Shown here piece by piece: positions 40,606-48,689 of a DNA stretch of 64,000 nt. Where the stretch lies: positions 28,112-92,111 of the forward strand of contig JADZCD010000053.1 in assembly GCA_020851735.1 (NCBI GenBank), written 5' to 3'. The stretch is from Phycisphaeraceae bacterium (lineage in GTDB: Bacteria > Planctomycetota > Phycisphaerae > Phycisphaerales > Phycisphaeraceae). A model generated the notes under the pieces. That model saw only the letters and a program-made list of their open reading frames with translations. It did not search any database and was not told the origin of the DNA. Position 1 is the stretch's first letter, and each line of letters starts with the position of its first letter. A program made the position numbers and the translations under genes.

Positions 40606-41502
40606 TCACATCCCTCCCGTCGCCCTGGGCGCCCCTGCGTGCGCTACATGTTCTTCCGCCTTGTCATCCTTCAGCTTGAACTTCCTGACCAGACAGATCC
40701 CACAGCGGCACTGCGCGCATGTCTGGTAGTTCTCCGCCGCCGCGCCGCATCCCAGGAGAGGTTGGAGGTCGCGTTGCTTAGCCAGCCGCCTGCCCGCCAG
40801 CATCGCCATCCACTCCTCGCATAAATCCTCAATGTCCCGACCGTAGATTTGTGCAACCACCTGCCCCCATGCCCCTGGCTGTCGCCACATGGCTCTGAAC
40901 TTCTCCAACTCATGCATCTCCAGCAGATACCCCGCAAATGACGCGTCAATCAGCCGATCCTGCTTGTCCAGCGTCTGGCCCCGGCATATTCGATCCCGCA
41001 GCCTGGCCCGGCCGCCGTCCGAACCCGCCAAGTCCATCGCCAACCCGTGCAGTCTCACATCCGGCCGGGAGAAATACGTCGCCACCGCCTCCTCAAGCAT
41101 TCCCCCCCCCGGCCGCCCTCCCAGCGCGTGATACGAAACAAAGTGGGCAATCTCATGCCCCAGCGTATTCCACGGATGAAGGTGAATCGTCATGGACGGA
41201 AAATGCAGGTACGCCAGTTTCGTCGCCGTGCGCTCCCTGGCTGTCTCCACCGACAAGTACATCTCCAGCCGCAGTTCGTGCCCGCTGTGCCCGCCCAGCA
41301 CGTGTTCAATGATCAGCCTGGCCAGCGCATAGCCGTGCACCGCGCGGCGCCACAGCTCGGCACACTCCACGTGGCCATGCACCCGCATCCGCACCGCCGG
41401 GGCGTCAAGCACAAACAACGATTCCGGATAGCCATGCCCCTCATCCCTGTTCAAGAACATGGTCTTAACCTGCTCTGGATGCCGGCAAAGTACCTGTTTC
41501 AT
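40606..41502 (-). CDS. HEXXH zinc-metalloprotein with Cys-rich tail, candidate RiPP peptidase
   Basis: The protein is 298 aa. The start at 41502 is supported by GAGGAAG just upstream; this site overlaps the TGA of the preceding radical SAM gene, suggesting translational coupling. LGHEIAHFVSYHALGG gives H116-E117-x-x-H120, with acidic residues near 137-138 (MLEEAVATYF) as the likely third zinc ligand, a gluzincin-like layout. No signal peptide is seen. The C-terminus carries a cysteine cluster (CGAAAENYQTCAQCRCGICL), unusual for such peptidases and suggestive of a second metal site or of redox or peptide binding. Because it is wedged between radical SAM genes it is a candidate leader peptidase. 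I do not recognise a named family. Confidence 0.65.
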   Translation of the reverse strand: MKQVLCRHPEQVKTMFLNRDEGHGYPESLFVLDAPAVRMRVHGHVECAELWRRAVHGYALARLIIEHVLGGHSGHELRLEMYLSVETARERTATKLAYLHFPSMTIHLHPWNTLGHEIAHFVSYHALGGRPGGGMLEEAVATYFSRPDVRLHGLAMDLAGSDGGRARLRDRICRGQTLDKQDRLIDASFAGYLLEMHELEKFRAMWRQPGAWGQVVAQIYGRDIEDLCEEWMAMLAGRRLAKQRDLQPLLGCGAAAENYQTCAQCRCGICLVRKFKLKDDKAEEHVAHAGAPRATGGM

Positions 41503-41509
41503 CGCTTCC

Positions 41510-42859
41510 TCACTGGCCTGCCTGGCCCATCGCCTCACGCTTGGCCTGCATCAACGCCGCGATTCCCAACGCCGTCTCATACATGGCACGCAGGTAATCA
41601 CACAGGGCCTGATGCGCCCCCGTCATGTCGCAGCCGAAATCCATCTGCTCGCACAGATTCCGTCCCCGGCACAGCGGCCACGCCCAGCAGAAGCCGCACT
41701 TCATCAGCACTCCCTTGCGCGTCGCCGCCCACCGCTGCAAGGCCGCCGGATCATCCCCCTTCCACACGTCGCCCAGCACGTACTGCGGCATGCTCATGAA
41801 GGCGTAGCACGGATACAGCTTGCCGTCGATGTCCACCGTGCGCCCCCCCACCCCCAGCGAATTGCAGTCCCGATCATGGTCCGGCCCGCCGAATAATCGA
41901 TTGATCGCGCCACGGAACGGATCGTGCAACACCAGCCTGCCGCTTGCCACCCGCTCCCGCAGCAGCGGCAAATATTCCTGATACTGCCCGATCAACTGCT
42001 GATAGTCCGCCGCCTGCAGCGCCCCGCACGCGTCACCGCTTAAGCCCGTGTGCTGATAGGACAACTTCAGCGACGTCACCCCCAGCTCTTCGAAATACCG
42101 GACCCGTTCGGCAATGGTCGGCCCGTGCGGCGTCCACACCGCGCTGATGTGCAGCTCGCCGGTGCGCTGCAATACCCGCTTGGCCGCTGCCTCGACCTTG
42201 TCGTGCGACCCGCGCCGGGCCCCGCGCAACGGACGGTGCCGATCATGCGCCTCGGCCGGCCCATCCATGCTGATCTGTATGCTGAACGGATACTTAACCA
42301 GCTTATCCAGCAAGGCGTCGGTCAACGCCACCCCGTTGGTCAGCAACGAGAAAATCCGATATTGCCCCCCGCCCTTTTGATACGCCCGATACACATAATC
42401 GCACATTTCCTCCATCACCGGCCGATTCATCAGCGGTTCCGCCCCCGTAAAGCGAATCCGTGAGTTCTTGCCCTCGGCAATGCGTGGCATTAACCGGTCA
42501 ATGGCCTGCTTGGCGGTCGCCGCGGACATCCGTCGGGTCGCATGGTCGGAGAGCTTGCGGCCCTGAAACATCATGCAATAGTCGCAGTCCAAGTTGCATT
42601 CGTGCGTCAGAATCAGGTCAATGGCCATGAGCGGACGGGCCGCTATTTCCTCCCCCGGGGGCACCACGATGTCGCCAGGCCATTCCGTGGCTCCCTTCTT
42701 GCCCGTGTCCTGCTGGGCAAACCAGGCTTTGATTTCCTCCGCGGAACTGTCCGAGCCGGCTGCCGCCAGCAACCGGTTGGTCTGCGGGCAGTAGTGAAGC
42801 TGACGCCCGAACCTGCTGAAGGAGTGAACGCTCAAGGGTCTATCGGTAGGCGGAGCCAT
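41510..42859 (-). CDS. Radical SAM/SPASM peptide maturase 2
   Basis: The protein is 449 aa. ATG 42859 is chosen over an upstream ATG (42871) because GGGAGGA sits 4-5 nt before it. The radical SAM core has C88-x3-C92-x2-C95 (THECNLDCDYC), RFTGAEPL and an SMDGP strand. The C-terminal SPASM region has CNSLGVGG, then GKLYPC, then CGFCWAWPLC with a further C-x5-C spacing (CRGRNLC) where SPASM proteins usually show C-x3-C, and later cysteines in FGCDM and ALC. SPASM enzymes bind auxiliary 4Fe-4S clusters and commonly crosslink or cleave peptides (sactipeptides, ranthipeptides, PqqE). It lies just after the precursor genes and a terminator. Confidence 0.9.
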   Translation of the reverse strand: MAPPTDRPLSVHSFSRFGRQLHYCPQTNRLLAAAGSDSSAEEIKAWFAQQDTGKKGATEWPGDIVVPPGEEIAARPLMAIDLILTHECNLDCDYCMMFQGRKLSDHATRRMSAATAKQAIDRLMPRIAEGKNSRIRFTGAEPLMNRPVMEEMCDYVYRAYQKGGGQYRIFSLLTNGVALTDALLDKLVKYPFSIQISMDGPAEAHDRHRPLRGARRGSHDKVEAAAKRVLQRTGELHISAVWTPHGPTIAERVRYFEELGVTSLKLSYQHTGLSGDACGALQAADYQQLIGQYQEYLPLLRERVASGRLVLHDPFRGAINRLFGGPDHDRDCNSLGVGGRTVDIDGKLYPCYAFMSMPQYVLGDVWKGDDPAALQRWAATRKGVLMKCGFCWAWPLCRGRNLCEQMDFGCDMTGAHQALCDYLRAMYETALGIAALMQAKREAMGQAGQ

Positions 42860-42916
42860 GCTTCCTCCCATGCCAAGCCATGTCGCGGTTATTGCCCGCG
42901 GTGGTGATTGTCTGGA

Positions 42917-42960
42917 TAAAAAGCGGTCCGACCGAGCGCGGGTGCACCCGGTCGGACCGC
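42917..42960 (-). terminator. Rho-independent terminator downstream of the precursor genes
   Basis: A perfect 12-bp inverted repeat, GCGGTCCGACCG (42923-42934) and CGGTCGGACCGC (42949-42960), encloses a 14-nt loop. On the minus strand it is followed by TTTTT (42922-42918). It separates the precursor genes from the downstream maturase gene, so partial read-through would give precursor mRNA in excess over enzyme mRNA. Confidence 0.88.
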
Positions 42961-42965
42961 GTGCT

Positions 42966-43064
42966 TTACGATCGCCGACCGTCAGGCCCTGAGGACTGAT
43001 CCGTACGCCTTGGTTTCGGCCGCGTCCGGGGTGAGGGTCCCAGACGCGTCTTTTCGATCACCAT
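42966..43064 (-). CDS. Possible 32-aa small peptide gene
   Basis: ATG 43064 follows a strong TAGGAGG with 4 nt between (7 nt to the adjacent GTG at 43061). The frame runs 32 codons to TAA 42968-42966, ending 6 bp before the terminator hairpin. The peptide begins MVIEKTRLGP, is rich in Arg/Pro/Ser and ends in TDQSSGPDGRRS. It has no Cys or Trp, so it is not a paralogue of the two precursors. It could be a third substrate, a regulatory leader peptide, or chance. It resembles nothing I know. Confidence 0.4.
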   Translation of the reverse strand: MVIEKTRLGPSPRTRPKPRRTDQSSGPDGRRS

Positions 43065-43092
43065 CGGGCCTCCTAAGGCGATCTATTTCCGA

Positions 43093-43287
43093 TTACCAGC
43101 TGCAGCGATAACAGTTGCAGTCGCCGGCGGCGTCAAGCCACCAGTTCGGGCAGCAGCCGTCATGGCAGGAACCTTCGCTGCCGCACCAGCTGGCGCAGAC
43201 CCAGTCCGCGCTGTTGGCGCTGCAACGCGCGATCGGGCCCTGTTCGTTTTCCACGGCGTTCACGAGCTTGAAAGTCTTGGTCGTCAT
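43093..43287 (-). CDS. Cys-rich RiPP precursor peptide A (64 aa)
   Basis: ATG 43287 has AGGAG 10 nt upstream. The peptide has nine cysteines at 22, 31, 35, 41, 45, 46, 57, 59 and 62. The first 21 residues (MTTKTFKLVN, then AVENEQGPIAR) are charged, Cys-free and leader-like. The core contains CGSEGSCHDGCCPNWW and ends NCYRCSW. It is a paralogue of the peptide at 43446-43640 with every cysteine conserved. A longer frame starting at 43398 has no ribosome site and is not conserved in the paralogue. Flanking SPASM radical SAM genes on both sides support a maturation substrate. Small size, paired copies and a following terminator are all typical of RiPP precursors. Class and modification are unknown. 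Confidence 0.85.
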   Translation of the reverse strand: MTTKTFKLVNAVENEQGPIARCSANSADWVCASWCGSEGSCHDGCCPNWWLDAAGDCNCYRCSW

Positions 43288-43331
43288 GATCCAATGACTC
43301 CTGATTCTTAAGGGATGAGTGTTCATCCGTT

Positions 43332-43444
43332 GTTCCCGACGTCGGGAACCCTGACGAACACGGAAACAAAGGGTGAATCCTGCGTGCCGCGGTTTCATCC
43401 TACGGGACGATCCCGCGGCTGATCGGTTACGACACGTTCAGCCG
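43332..43444. other. Two stem-loops between the precursor genes
   Basis: An 18-nt perfect palindrome GTTCCCGACGTCGGGAAC lies at 43332-43349, 45 bp before precursor A. A 7-bp stem (43416-43422 with 43438-43444) starts immediately after the precursor B stop codon. Neither has a U-tract on the minus strand, so they are more likely mRNA-stabilising or processing elements than full terminators. Confidence 0.5.
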
Positions 43445-43445
43445 A

Positions 43446-43640
43446 TTACCAGGTGCAGCGATAGCAGTTGCAGTCGCCGTTGGCGTCCACCCACCAGTTC
43501 GGGCAGCAGCCGTCATGGCAGGAACCTTCGCTGCCGCACCAGCTGAAGCAGAAGTTGTCCCAGCTGTTGGCGCTGCAACGCGCGATCGGAGCCTGTTCGT
43601 TTTCAACGGTGTTCACGAGCTTGAAAGTCTTGGTCGTCAT
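43446..43640 (-). CDS. Cys-rich RiPP precursor peptide B (64 aa)
   Basis: ATG 43640 has TAGGAG 9 nt upstream. The peptide is 64 aa with nine cysteines at exactly the positions of peptide A (22, 31, 35, 41, 45, 46, 57, 59, 62). The leader-like first 21 residues differ from A at only two positions. Most differences fall in the 27-32 block (WDNFCF here, ADWVCA in A), with smaller changes near 51, 54 and 63. Conservation of CGSEGSCHDGCCPNWW and the ending NCYRC-x-W suggests a fixed crosslink pattern with a variable first loop. The gene is 92 bp after the SPASM maturase 1 gene and 158 bp before precursor A. It arose by tandem duplication, the two copies being 353 bp apart. Confidence 0.87.
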   Translation of the reverse strand: MTTKTFKLVNTVENEQAPIARCSANSWDNFCFSWCGSEGSCHDGCCPNWWVDANGDCNCYRCTW

Positions 43641-43732
43641 GATTCAATTCTCCTAAGGGAATCTAAGGGTTGTTGGAACGATACGAACATCACACACCAA
43701 TCGATCTCCTGGGGATGGGCTACATCCCCGCG

Positions 43733-45286
43733 CTAGCGCAATCCCTGTGGCCGGTCGTTAACCGGCGCAACAGATGCGGCCGCGGACCCCGGATTCATGC
43801 AAGGCTCGACGTTGGGATCCTCCTGTCCGCAGATTCGTTTAAGAATGTCAGGGTTCTCCTTGGACATCTTCAGGAATGAACTGACGGTTCGTTCCCAGGA
43901 ATGGCGTATCGAATCGCATTCAGCCTTCGCCGGCGGGCGGAATTGGCCGTCCTCCGTCGCCCGGAAGCGATAACACCCGCCCAGACACAGAAAACGCGCC
44001 CAGCAATCCTGACAATGACTGGTCACCGCCTGGTGATAACGGCTGAAGTAGGTGCTGTAAGCCTGAATATCAAAACCCGTGCGCACGTTCCCCAATGCGT
44101 ACCCGGTCATCGGCCAGAAGCGATGACAGGGGTACAGCGTGCCGTCCGCGCCCACCGCCGTCCCGCTCGTGCAGGCCGAGCAGTGCTGCTGGTGCCGCAT
44201 CGGCGTCCTGCAGTTCAAGCGCTTAAAGCCAAAGGAATAAATGTCATACAGCGGCGTGCGGCCCGCGATCAGGTCCTGCAGGCACAAGGGCCGAATTTCA
44301 TCCGCCTCCATCACGTTGCGGCGCAGACTGTCGCTAAAGTCAAACGGCACGCTTCCGTCGCCGTTGGCCTTGGTGTCCATCACCGGGCCGATCAGATACG
44401 GCGGCGTGGCCCCCAGTTCATAGAAATACCGGCACAGCTCCCGTAAGGTCGGGCCCCCCGGCGTCTGCGTGGCCCGGATGTTCAGCGCCCCCGTCACGCG
44501 GCGGATCAGATTGGCAGCCTCCACCACCTGGGCATGACAGCCCTTGCCGTTTGGGTAAATGCGATGTTCATCATGAATCCACGCCGGCCCGTCAATGCTC
44601 AGCAGGATCGAACACTTGTTCTCGTGCAGATAACGGGCGATCGGCTCGGTCAGAAGCACGCCGTTGGTCGTCAACGTAAAGGAGTAGACGCGTCCCGTTT
44701 CCTTCGCCCGCCGCTTGACGTACTCGATGGTCGAACGCACCACGTCAAAATTCAGCAGCGGCTCGCCGCCGAAGAACGTCGCCCGGATCGCCGGCGCCTC
44801 CGGTGACATGTAACTGATCTCCATTTCAATGGCCTGATGCGCGATCTCCTCGGACATTAAGCGCGTGCTGTGGGCGTCCACCTGCAATCCCGTGTAGCAG
44901 TATCGACAGCGCAGATTGCACGCTTCCGAAACCATCAGCGTGATCGACGAAATGCGAATCGTGTTCTTGTTGAACTCCGCCACGTCCGGCATATACGGCA
45001 GCATGCCCGCGGTCCGCACCGTGTAGGGAGCCAGGTCATGCAACGACTGCTTGATCTCCTCCTTGACCTCCTCCGGCCAATTGGTCTGGTCCACCATCTG
45101 CCAGGGATTCAGCCCCGTGTCCTGCGGCTGCTGCTCCCATTGGCCGAGAATGTGCAGCAAACGGTCATCGGTGATTTCAATCACCCGCGCGTGGTCCAGG
45201 GACAACATCACTCTTTCGCCTTGAGCGCGAAACACGTGGAATTCCCGGCCAAAAATGGGCGCACTTTCTACGGCTGTGTGGGTCAC
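43733..45286 (-). CDS. Radical SAM/SPASM peptide maturase 1
   Basis: The protein is 517 aa. The start is GTG 45286, with CGGAGGA (45291-45297) 5 nt upstream; the ATG at 45355 lacks such a site. The N-terminal 100 residues resemble the pre-domain of SCIFF/QhpD-type maturases (FHVFRAQGERVMLSLD). The radical SAM motif is SEACNLRCRYC (C123, C127, C130), followed by FFGGEPLLNF and SIDGPAWIHDEHR. The C-terminal SPASM domain is canonical: GTLYPC, then CQDCWARFLCLGGC (CX2CX5CX3C), then a late AEC. This architecture is known in enzymes that form thioether or other crosslinks from Cys-containing ribosomal peptides. As the gene directly before the precursors, it is the best candidate for the first modifying enzyme. 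Confidence 0.92.
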   Translation of the reverse strand: MTHTAVESAPIFGREFHVFRAQGERVMLSLDHARVIEITDDRLLHILGQWEQQPQDTGLNPWQMVDQTNWPEEVKEEIKQSLHDLAPYTVRTAGMLPYMPDVAEFNKNTIRISSITLMVSEACNLRCRYCYTGLQVDAHSTRLMSEEIAHQAIEMEISYMSPEAPAIRATFFGGEPLLNFDVVRSTIEYVKRRAKETGRVYSFTLTTNGVLLTEPIARYLHENKCSILLSIDGPAWIHDEHRIYPNGKGCHAQVVEAANLIRRVTGALNIRATQTPGGPTLRELCRYFYELGATPPYLIGPVMDTKANGDGSVPFDFSDSLRRNVMEADEIRPLCLQDLIAGRTPLYDIYSFGFKRLNCRTPMRHQQHCSACTSGTAVGADGTLYPCHRFWPMTGYALGNVRTGFDIQAYSTYFSRYHQAVTSHCQDCWARFLCLGGCYRFRATEDGQFRPPAKAECDSIRHSWERTVSSFLKMSKENPDILKRICGQEDPNVEPCMNPGSAAASVAPVNDRPQGLR

Positions 45287-45556
45287 AGGGTCCTCCGTTG
45301 TTGCTTGGGACAGGTGTAACGCGGTGTGATTTGAGCTGGGCTTTTCCCGACTCATCCGCTCGACACCCGATTTGTGACCATGCCCGCCGCCGGGACCCTG
45401 CCCTTGCCAAGATCAGCAGGTCTCCGCCATCCGCTCAGCCGTTCTTGCGTTGCTCTAGAAATGCTCCCCCACCCCGCCGATACCCTCCGCCACGCGCATC
45501 CTGCCGCCTTGCGCGTGGTTTAGGCGCATCCTCTGGCTGCTGACGATCCCGCGCTG
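45287..45556 (-). promoter_or_regulatory. Upstream region of the RiPP locus
   Basis: This 270-bp gap separates the efflux operon from SPASM maturase 1 and must hold the RiPP promoter unless transcription reads through from tolC. The only site I can support is the CGGAGGA ribosome site at 45291-45297. I see no convincing -35/-10 pair, no strong tolC terminator and no convincing gene. Confidence 0.35.
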
Positions 45557-46996
45557 CTAAGGTAAATCGCCGGCCGCGCTGTCGGAAATGGCCGGCTGCG
45601 TAGCCGGTGAAAGCTCGGTAAAAACCCGCGGCATCGAACCAATGCTGCGCATCAGCTCCAGGTAATAGATCGTCGCGTCGTAACGTTCCGAGGTTAATCG
45701 CAACTCCGCCGCCAGCAGCCGATCCTGCGTGTCCATGCGATCAAGATTCGTCGCCAACCCCTGATCGTAGGACTGATTGACGATCTCCATGGCCCCGCTG
45801 GCCGCGGCGATCTGCGATTCAATGTCGCCGATGCGCTGCAGACTCGCCGTCCAGTCCGCATGGGCCACGCGCACCTGCTGGGCCACCTGCCCAGCCAGCG
45901 CCGCCCTGGCCAACACCGCCTGGCGAAAACGCGACCAGGCCGTGCGCACGTCCGCGTGGATCCGCCCGCCGGAAAAGATCGGCACCTTCGCCGTGATCAA
46001 AGCCGTCGCCAAGCTGTCCTGCGGGAATGACTCGCGGTACGTGTAGGTATCCAGGTTAACCGACACGGAAGGGTAATACTGGGCGAACGCGGCATCGACG
46101 CCTTTGCGGGCCACCAGCACCGCCTGCTCCGCCGCCAACAAATCCTCCCGTTCCCGGCCCGCCTGCTTTAAGAGCTCCTCGAGGTCCAGCCCCTGGGGGC
46201 CCGCCGAGAAACCATCGCCCAGCTTGCCCGCCACATAGGGCACGCCCAGCAGCGTCGCCAGCGTGGCCCGACCCTTGGTCACCGCCACCCGCGCGTCAGC
46301 CAGCCGCACGCGCGTGTCCGCGGCCTGGGCTTTGGTCTGCTCTAAGTCCAGCTTGCGGGCCACGCCCTGCGCCAATCTGTCCGCCACATCCCGGACTCTT
46401 GCCTCCTGCACGGAAAGCGAATTCTCCAGCACCCCCACCGCGTGCTCAGCCTTAAGCACCGTGTAATACGTCTGGGCCACTTCCAGCAGCAGCGTGGCCT
46501 GCATGTCCAGCAACATCAGCCGCGCCTCTTCCGTCGACAGTTTGGCCGCCTTTAAGCGGGCCACGTCGCGAAACCCGTTGAACACATTCGCCTGCGCATT
46601 GACCGGCACATCCAGCGTATGCTGCGGGAACATGTCTCTGGATCCCCCCGGCGGCAGCTTGAAGTATTCCATGTTCGTATACCGCGGCGCCAGGGAAATC
46701 GTCGGCAGAAATTCCGCAAACGCCCGGTCCTTGTCAATCAAAGCCTGCACGTAATCCTCCCCGCGGATGGCCAGCTGCTGATTATCCCGGTTGGCCATCG
46801 CCATCGCTTCCCGAAGCGTCAACGTCTGCTCCGCCTCGATCGGTGCCGCCGCCGCCAGCGTGGCCCCCGGGCGATGCTCGTCAAGCTGCGCCCGGTACAG
46901 AGCGACTTCCTTGTCCTGGTCAACCTTGCAGCCCGTCGCCGGCAGGATCGCCGGAACCAGCAGACTCAACGTGATGATTAGACGTTTTCCCTGCAT
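45557..46996 (-). CDS. TolC-family outer-membrane efflux lipoprotein
   Basis: The protein is 479 aa. The signal sequence ends in PATGC (Cys 23), a plausible lipobox, so this is probably an outer-membrane lipoprotein of the OprM/TolC type. Two homologous long helical regions follow (about 60-265 and 270-460) with the family pattern LTLREAMAMANRDNQQL and QYYPSVSVNLDTY. It ends the efflux operon, 13 bp after emrB. In such tripartite pumps it forms the outer-membrane channel docked on the HlyD-family adaptor. A Thr/Gln-containing tail is typical of this genome. Confidence 0.9.
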   Translation of the reverse strand: MQGKRLIITLSLLVPAILPATGCKVDQDKEVALYRAQLDEHRPGATLAAAAPIEAEQTLTLREAMAMANRDNQQLAIRGEDYVQALIDKDRAFAEFLPTISLAPRYTNMEYFKLPPGGSRDMFPQHTLDVPVNAQANVFNGFRDVARLKAAKLSTEEARLMLLDMQATLLLEVAQTYYTVLKAEHAVGVLENSLSVQEARVRDVADRLAQGVARKLDLEQTKAQAADTRVRLADARVAVTKGRATLATLLGVPYVAGKLGDGFSAGPQGLDLEELLKQAGREREDLLAAEQAVLVARKGVDAAFAQYYPSVSVNLDTYTYRESFPQDSLATALITAKVPIFSGGRIHADVRTAWSRFRQAVLARAALAGQVAQQVRVAHADWTASLQRIGDIESQIAAASGAMEIVNQSYDQGLATNLDRMDTQDRLLAAELRLTSERYDATIYYLELMRSIGSMPRVFTELSPATQPAISDSAAGDLP

Positions 46997-47009
46997 GGGC
47001 GCTGCTTTC

Positions 47010-48653
47010 TTAATGGACCGGCGTCTTGCCGTCGGATTTCACCGCAGCCATCAATGGAATCAGCAAAAGGGGAATCACAATAATCAGCGCCAACCAGCGC
47101 GCCACGTCGTTAAAGCTGATCATCGCCGCCTGGCGGGTGATCATCTGGTTGACCGCCACCAGCGTCTGCGGACTCACCGCCGCCGTCGCCGCCCCCGCCG
47201 GGTCCAGCATCCCTTCCATCCCGCCCAGCGCATTCCGCAGCACCGGGTTGTACGGATTGATCTGCTCCGCCAGCACGCTGTGGTGATACTGCGTGCGCTG
47301 CACCAGCCAGGTATTGGTTAGCGCGATCCCCACGCTCCCGCCGATGTTGCGCATCACGCTGAGCATGGAGGACCCCACGTTGTTCTTGTTCAGCGGCAGC
47401 CCGTGATAACTTAAGGTGGTGATGGGAATAAACAGAAACCCCAGGCCCGCGCCTTGAAATATCCGGGCCCACATGGCGTGATTAAAGCTTAAATCCGCGG
47501 CAAACCCGCTCATGTGATACAGGGCGATAATCTGAATCATCAGTCCCACCGCCGCCAGGTAACGCAGCTGCACCTTGTGCGTCAACAACCCGACCAGCGG
47601 CATAAACAGCAGCGTGGCCATGCCGCCGGGCGTCAGCACCATCCCCGAAAGCATCGCCGTATACCCGTGGCTGCTCTGCAGCAGGATCGGCAAGAGCGTG
47701 GTGCTGCTGTAGAGCGTAAAGCCCAGCACAAACATCATCGTCAGGGCGATGCCGAACGTCCGATTGCTCACCAGCCGCACGTCCACCACCGGGTCCTTGG
47801 CATGCCACTCCCAGACCACCGCGCTGATCAAACACACCGCCGCCGACAACCCGAAGCCGCGAATGAACATGGACTCAAACCAGTCGTATCGTTGCCCGTT
47901 GCTGAGCATCACTTCCAGGCTCGCCAGCCCCAGCGCCACCAGGGCGAACCCGACGTAGTCGATCCTCAGCCCCTTCTTGAACATCTGCTGACGCTCCTCC
48001 ACCAGAGCCTTCGGCTCATGGACGAACTGCCAGGCCAGAAACAGCGACAAAAGCCCCACCGGCACGTTAATCAGAAATATCCAGTGCCAGCTGAACGAAT
48101 CGGTGATCCACCCGCCCAAGGTGGGGCCTAACGTGGGCGCCACCACCACCGCGATCCCATAAAATGCGAACGCCATCCCGCGCTTCTCCGGCGGGAACGT
48201 ATCCGCCAGCATGGACTGCTCGCAGGGAACCAGCCCCCCACCTCCCAACCCCTGCACCACGCGGAAGAAAATCAGCCATCCCAGGCTCGGCGCCAGGCCG
48301 CACAACAGACTGCTGACCGTGAAGATCGCCACGCAGCTCATGTAAAATCGCTTGCGCCCGATGATGGTGGCCAGCCAGCCGCTCACCGGCAGAATAATGG
48401 CGTTGGCCACCAGATAGCTGGTCAGCACCCACGTGCTCTCATCCGTCGTCGCCGACAGGCTGCCGCCGATGTTGTGCAGCGACACGTTGGCGATGCTCGT
48501 GTCCAGCACCTCCATGAAGGTGGCAATGGACAAAATCAGCGTGATCAGCCACGGACTGTGATGCCCCGCCGCCGAACGCGCCGGCGTCCAGCGCGGAGCG
48601 ATCGCCGCGGGTTTGGTTTGCTTAGCCGAGAGATTGGCGGCAGTGGTGCTCAT
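47010..48653 (-). CDS. emrB: MFS drug efflux permease, DHA2/EmrB-QacA family
   Basis: The protein is 547 aa with 14 predicted membrane segments. Family motifs include the D-x-x-x-V/A-N-V motif in FMEVLDTSIANVSL, motif A-like GWLATIIGRKRFY, RVVQGLGGGGLVPC and motif C-like GPTLGGWITDSFSWHWIFLINVPVG. DHA2 transporters are proton antiporters for hydrophobic drugs, dyes or peptides and pair with an EmrA adaptor. It lies between emrA (36 bp upstream) and tolC (13 bp downstream), a complete tripartite pump. The RiPP product is a possible substrate by position only. Confidence 0.92.
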   Translation of the reverse strand: MSTTAANLSAKQTKPAAIAPRWTPARSAAGHHSPWLITLILSIATFMEVLDTSIANVSLHNIGGSLSATTDESTWVLTSYLVANAIILPVSGWLATIIGRKRFYMSCVAIFTVSSLLCGLAPSLGWLIFFRVVQGLGGGGLVPCEQSMLADTFPPEKRGMAFAFYGIAVVVAPTLGPTLGGWITDSFSWHWIFLINVPVGLLSLFLAWQFVHEPKALVEERQQMFKKGLRIDYVGFALVALGLASLEVMLSNGQRYDWFESMFIRGFGLSAAVCLISAVVWEWHAKDPVVDVRLVSNRTFGIALTMMFVLGFTLYSSTTLLPILLQSSHGYTAMLSGMVLTPGGMATLLFMPLVGLLTHKVQLRYLAAVGLMIQIIALYHMSGFAADLSFNHAMWARIFQGAGLGFLFIPITTLSYHGLPLNKNNVGSSMLSVMRNIGGSVGIALTNTWLVQRTQYHHSVLAEQINPYNPVLRNALGGMEGMLDPAGAATAAVSPQTLVAVNQMITRQAAMISFNDVARWLALIIVIPLLLIPLMAAVKSDGKTPVH

Positions 48654-48689
48654 GGCGAAAAGCAGCCGAACAGTCCTTAGCCCTCCGGC

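Noticed and set aside
43288..43398. N-terminal extension of precursor A to 101 aa
   Set aside because: The extension has no ribosome site and no counterpart in precursor B, while ATG 43287 has AGGAG and matches B exactly.
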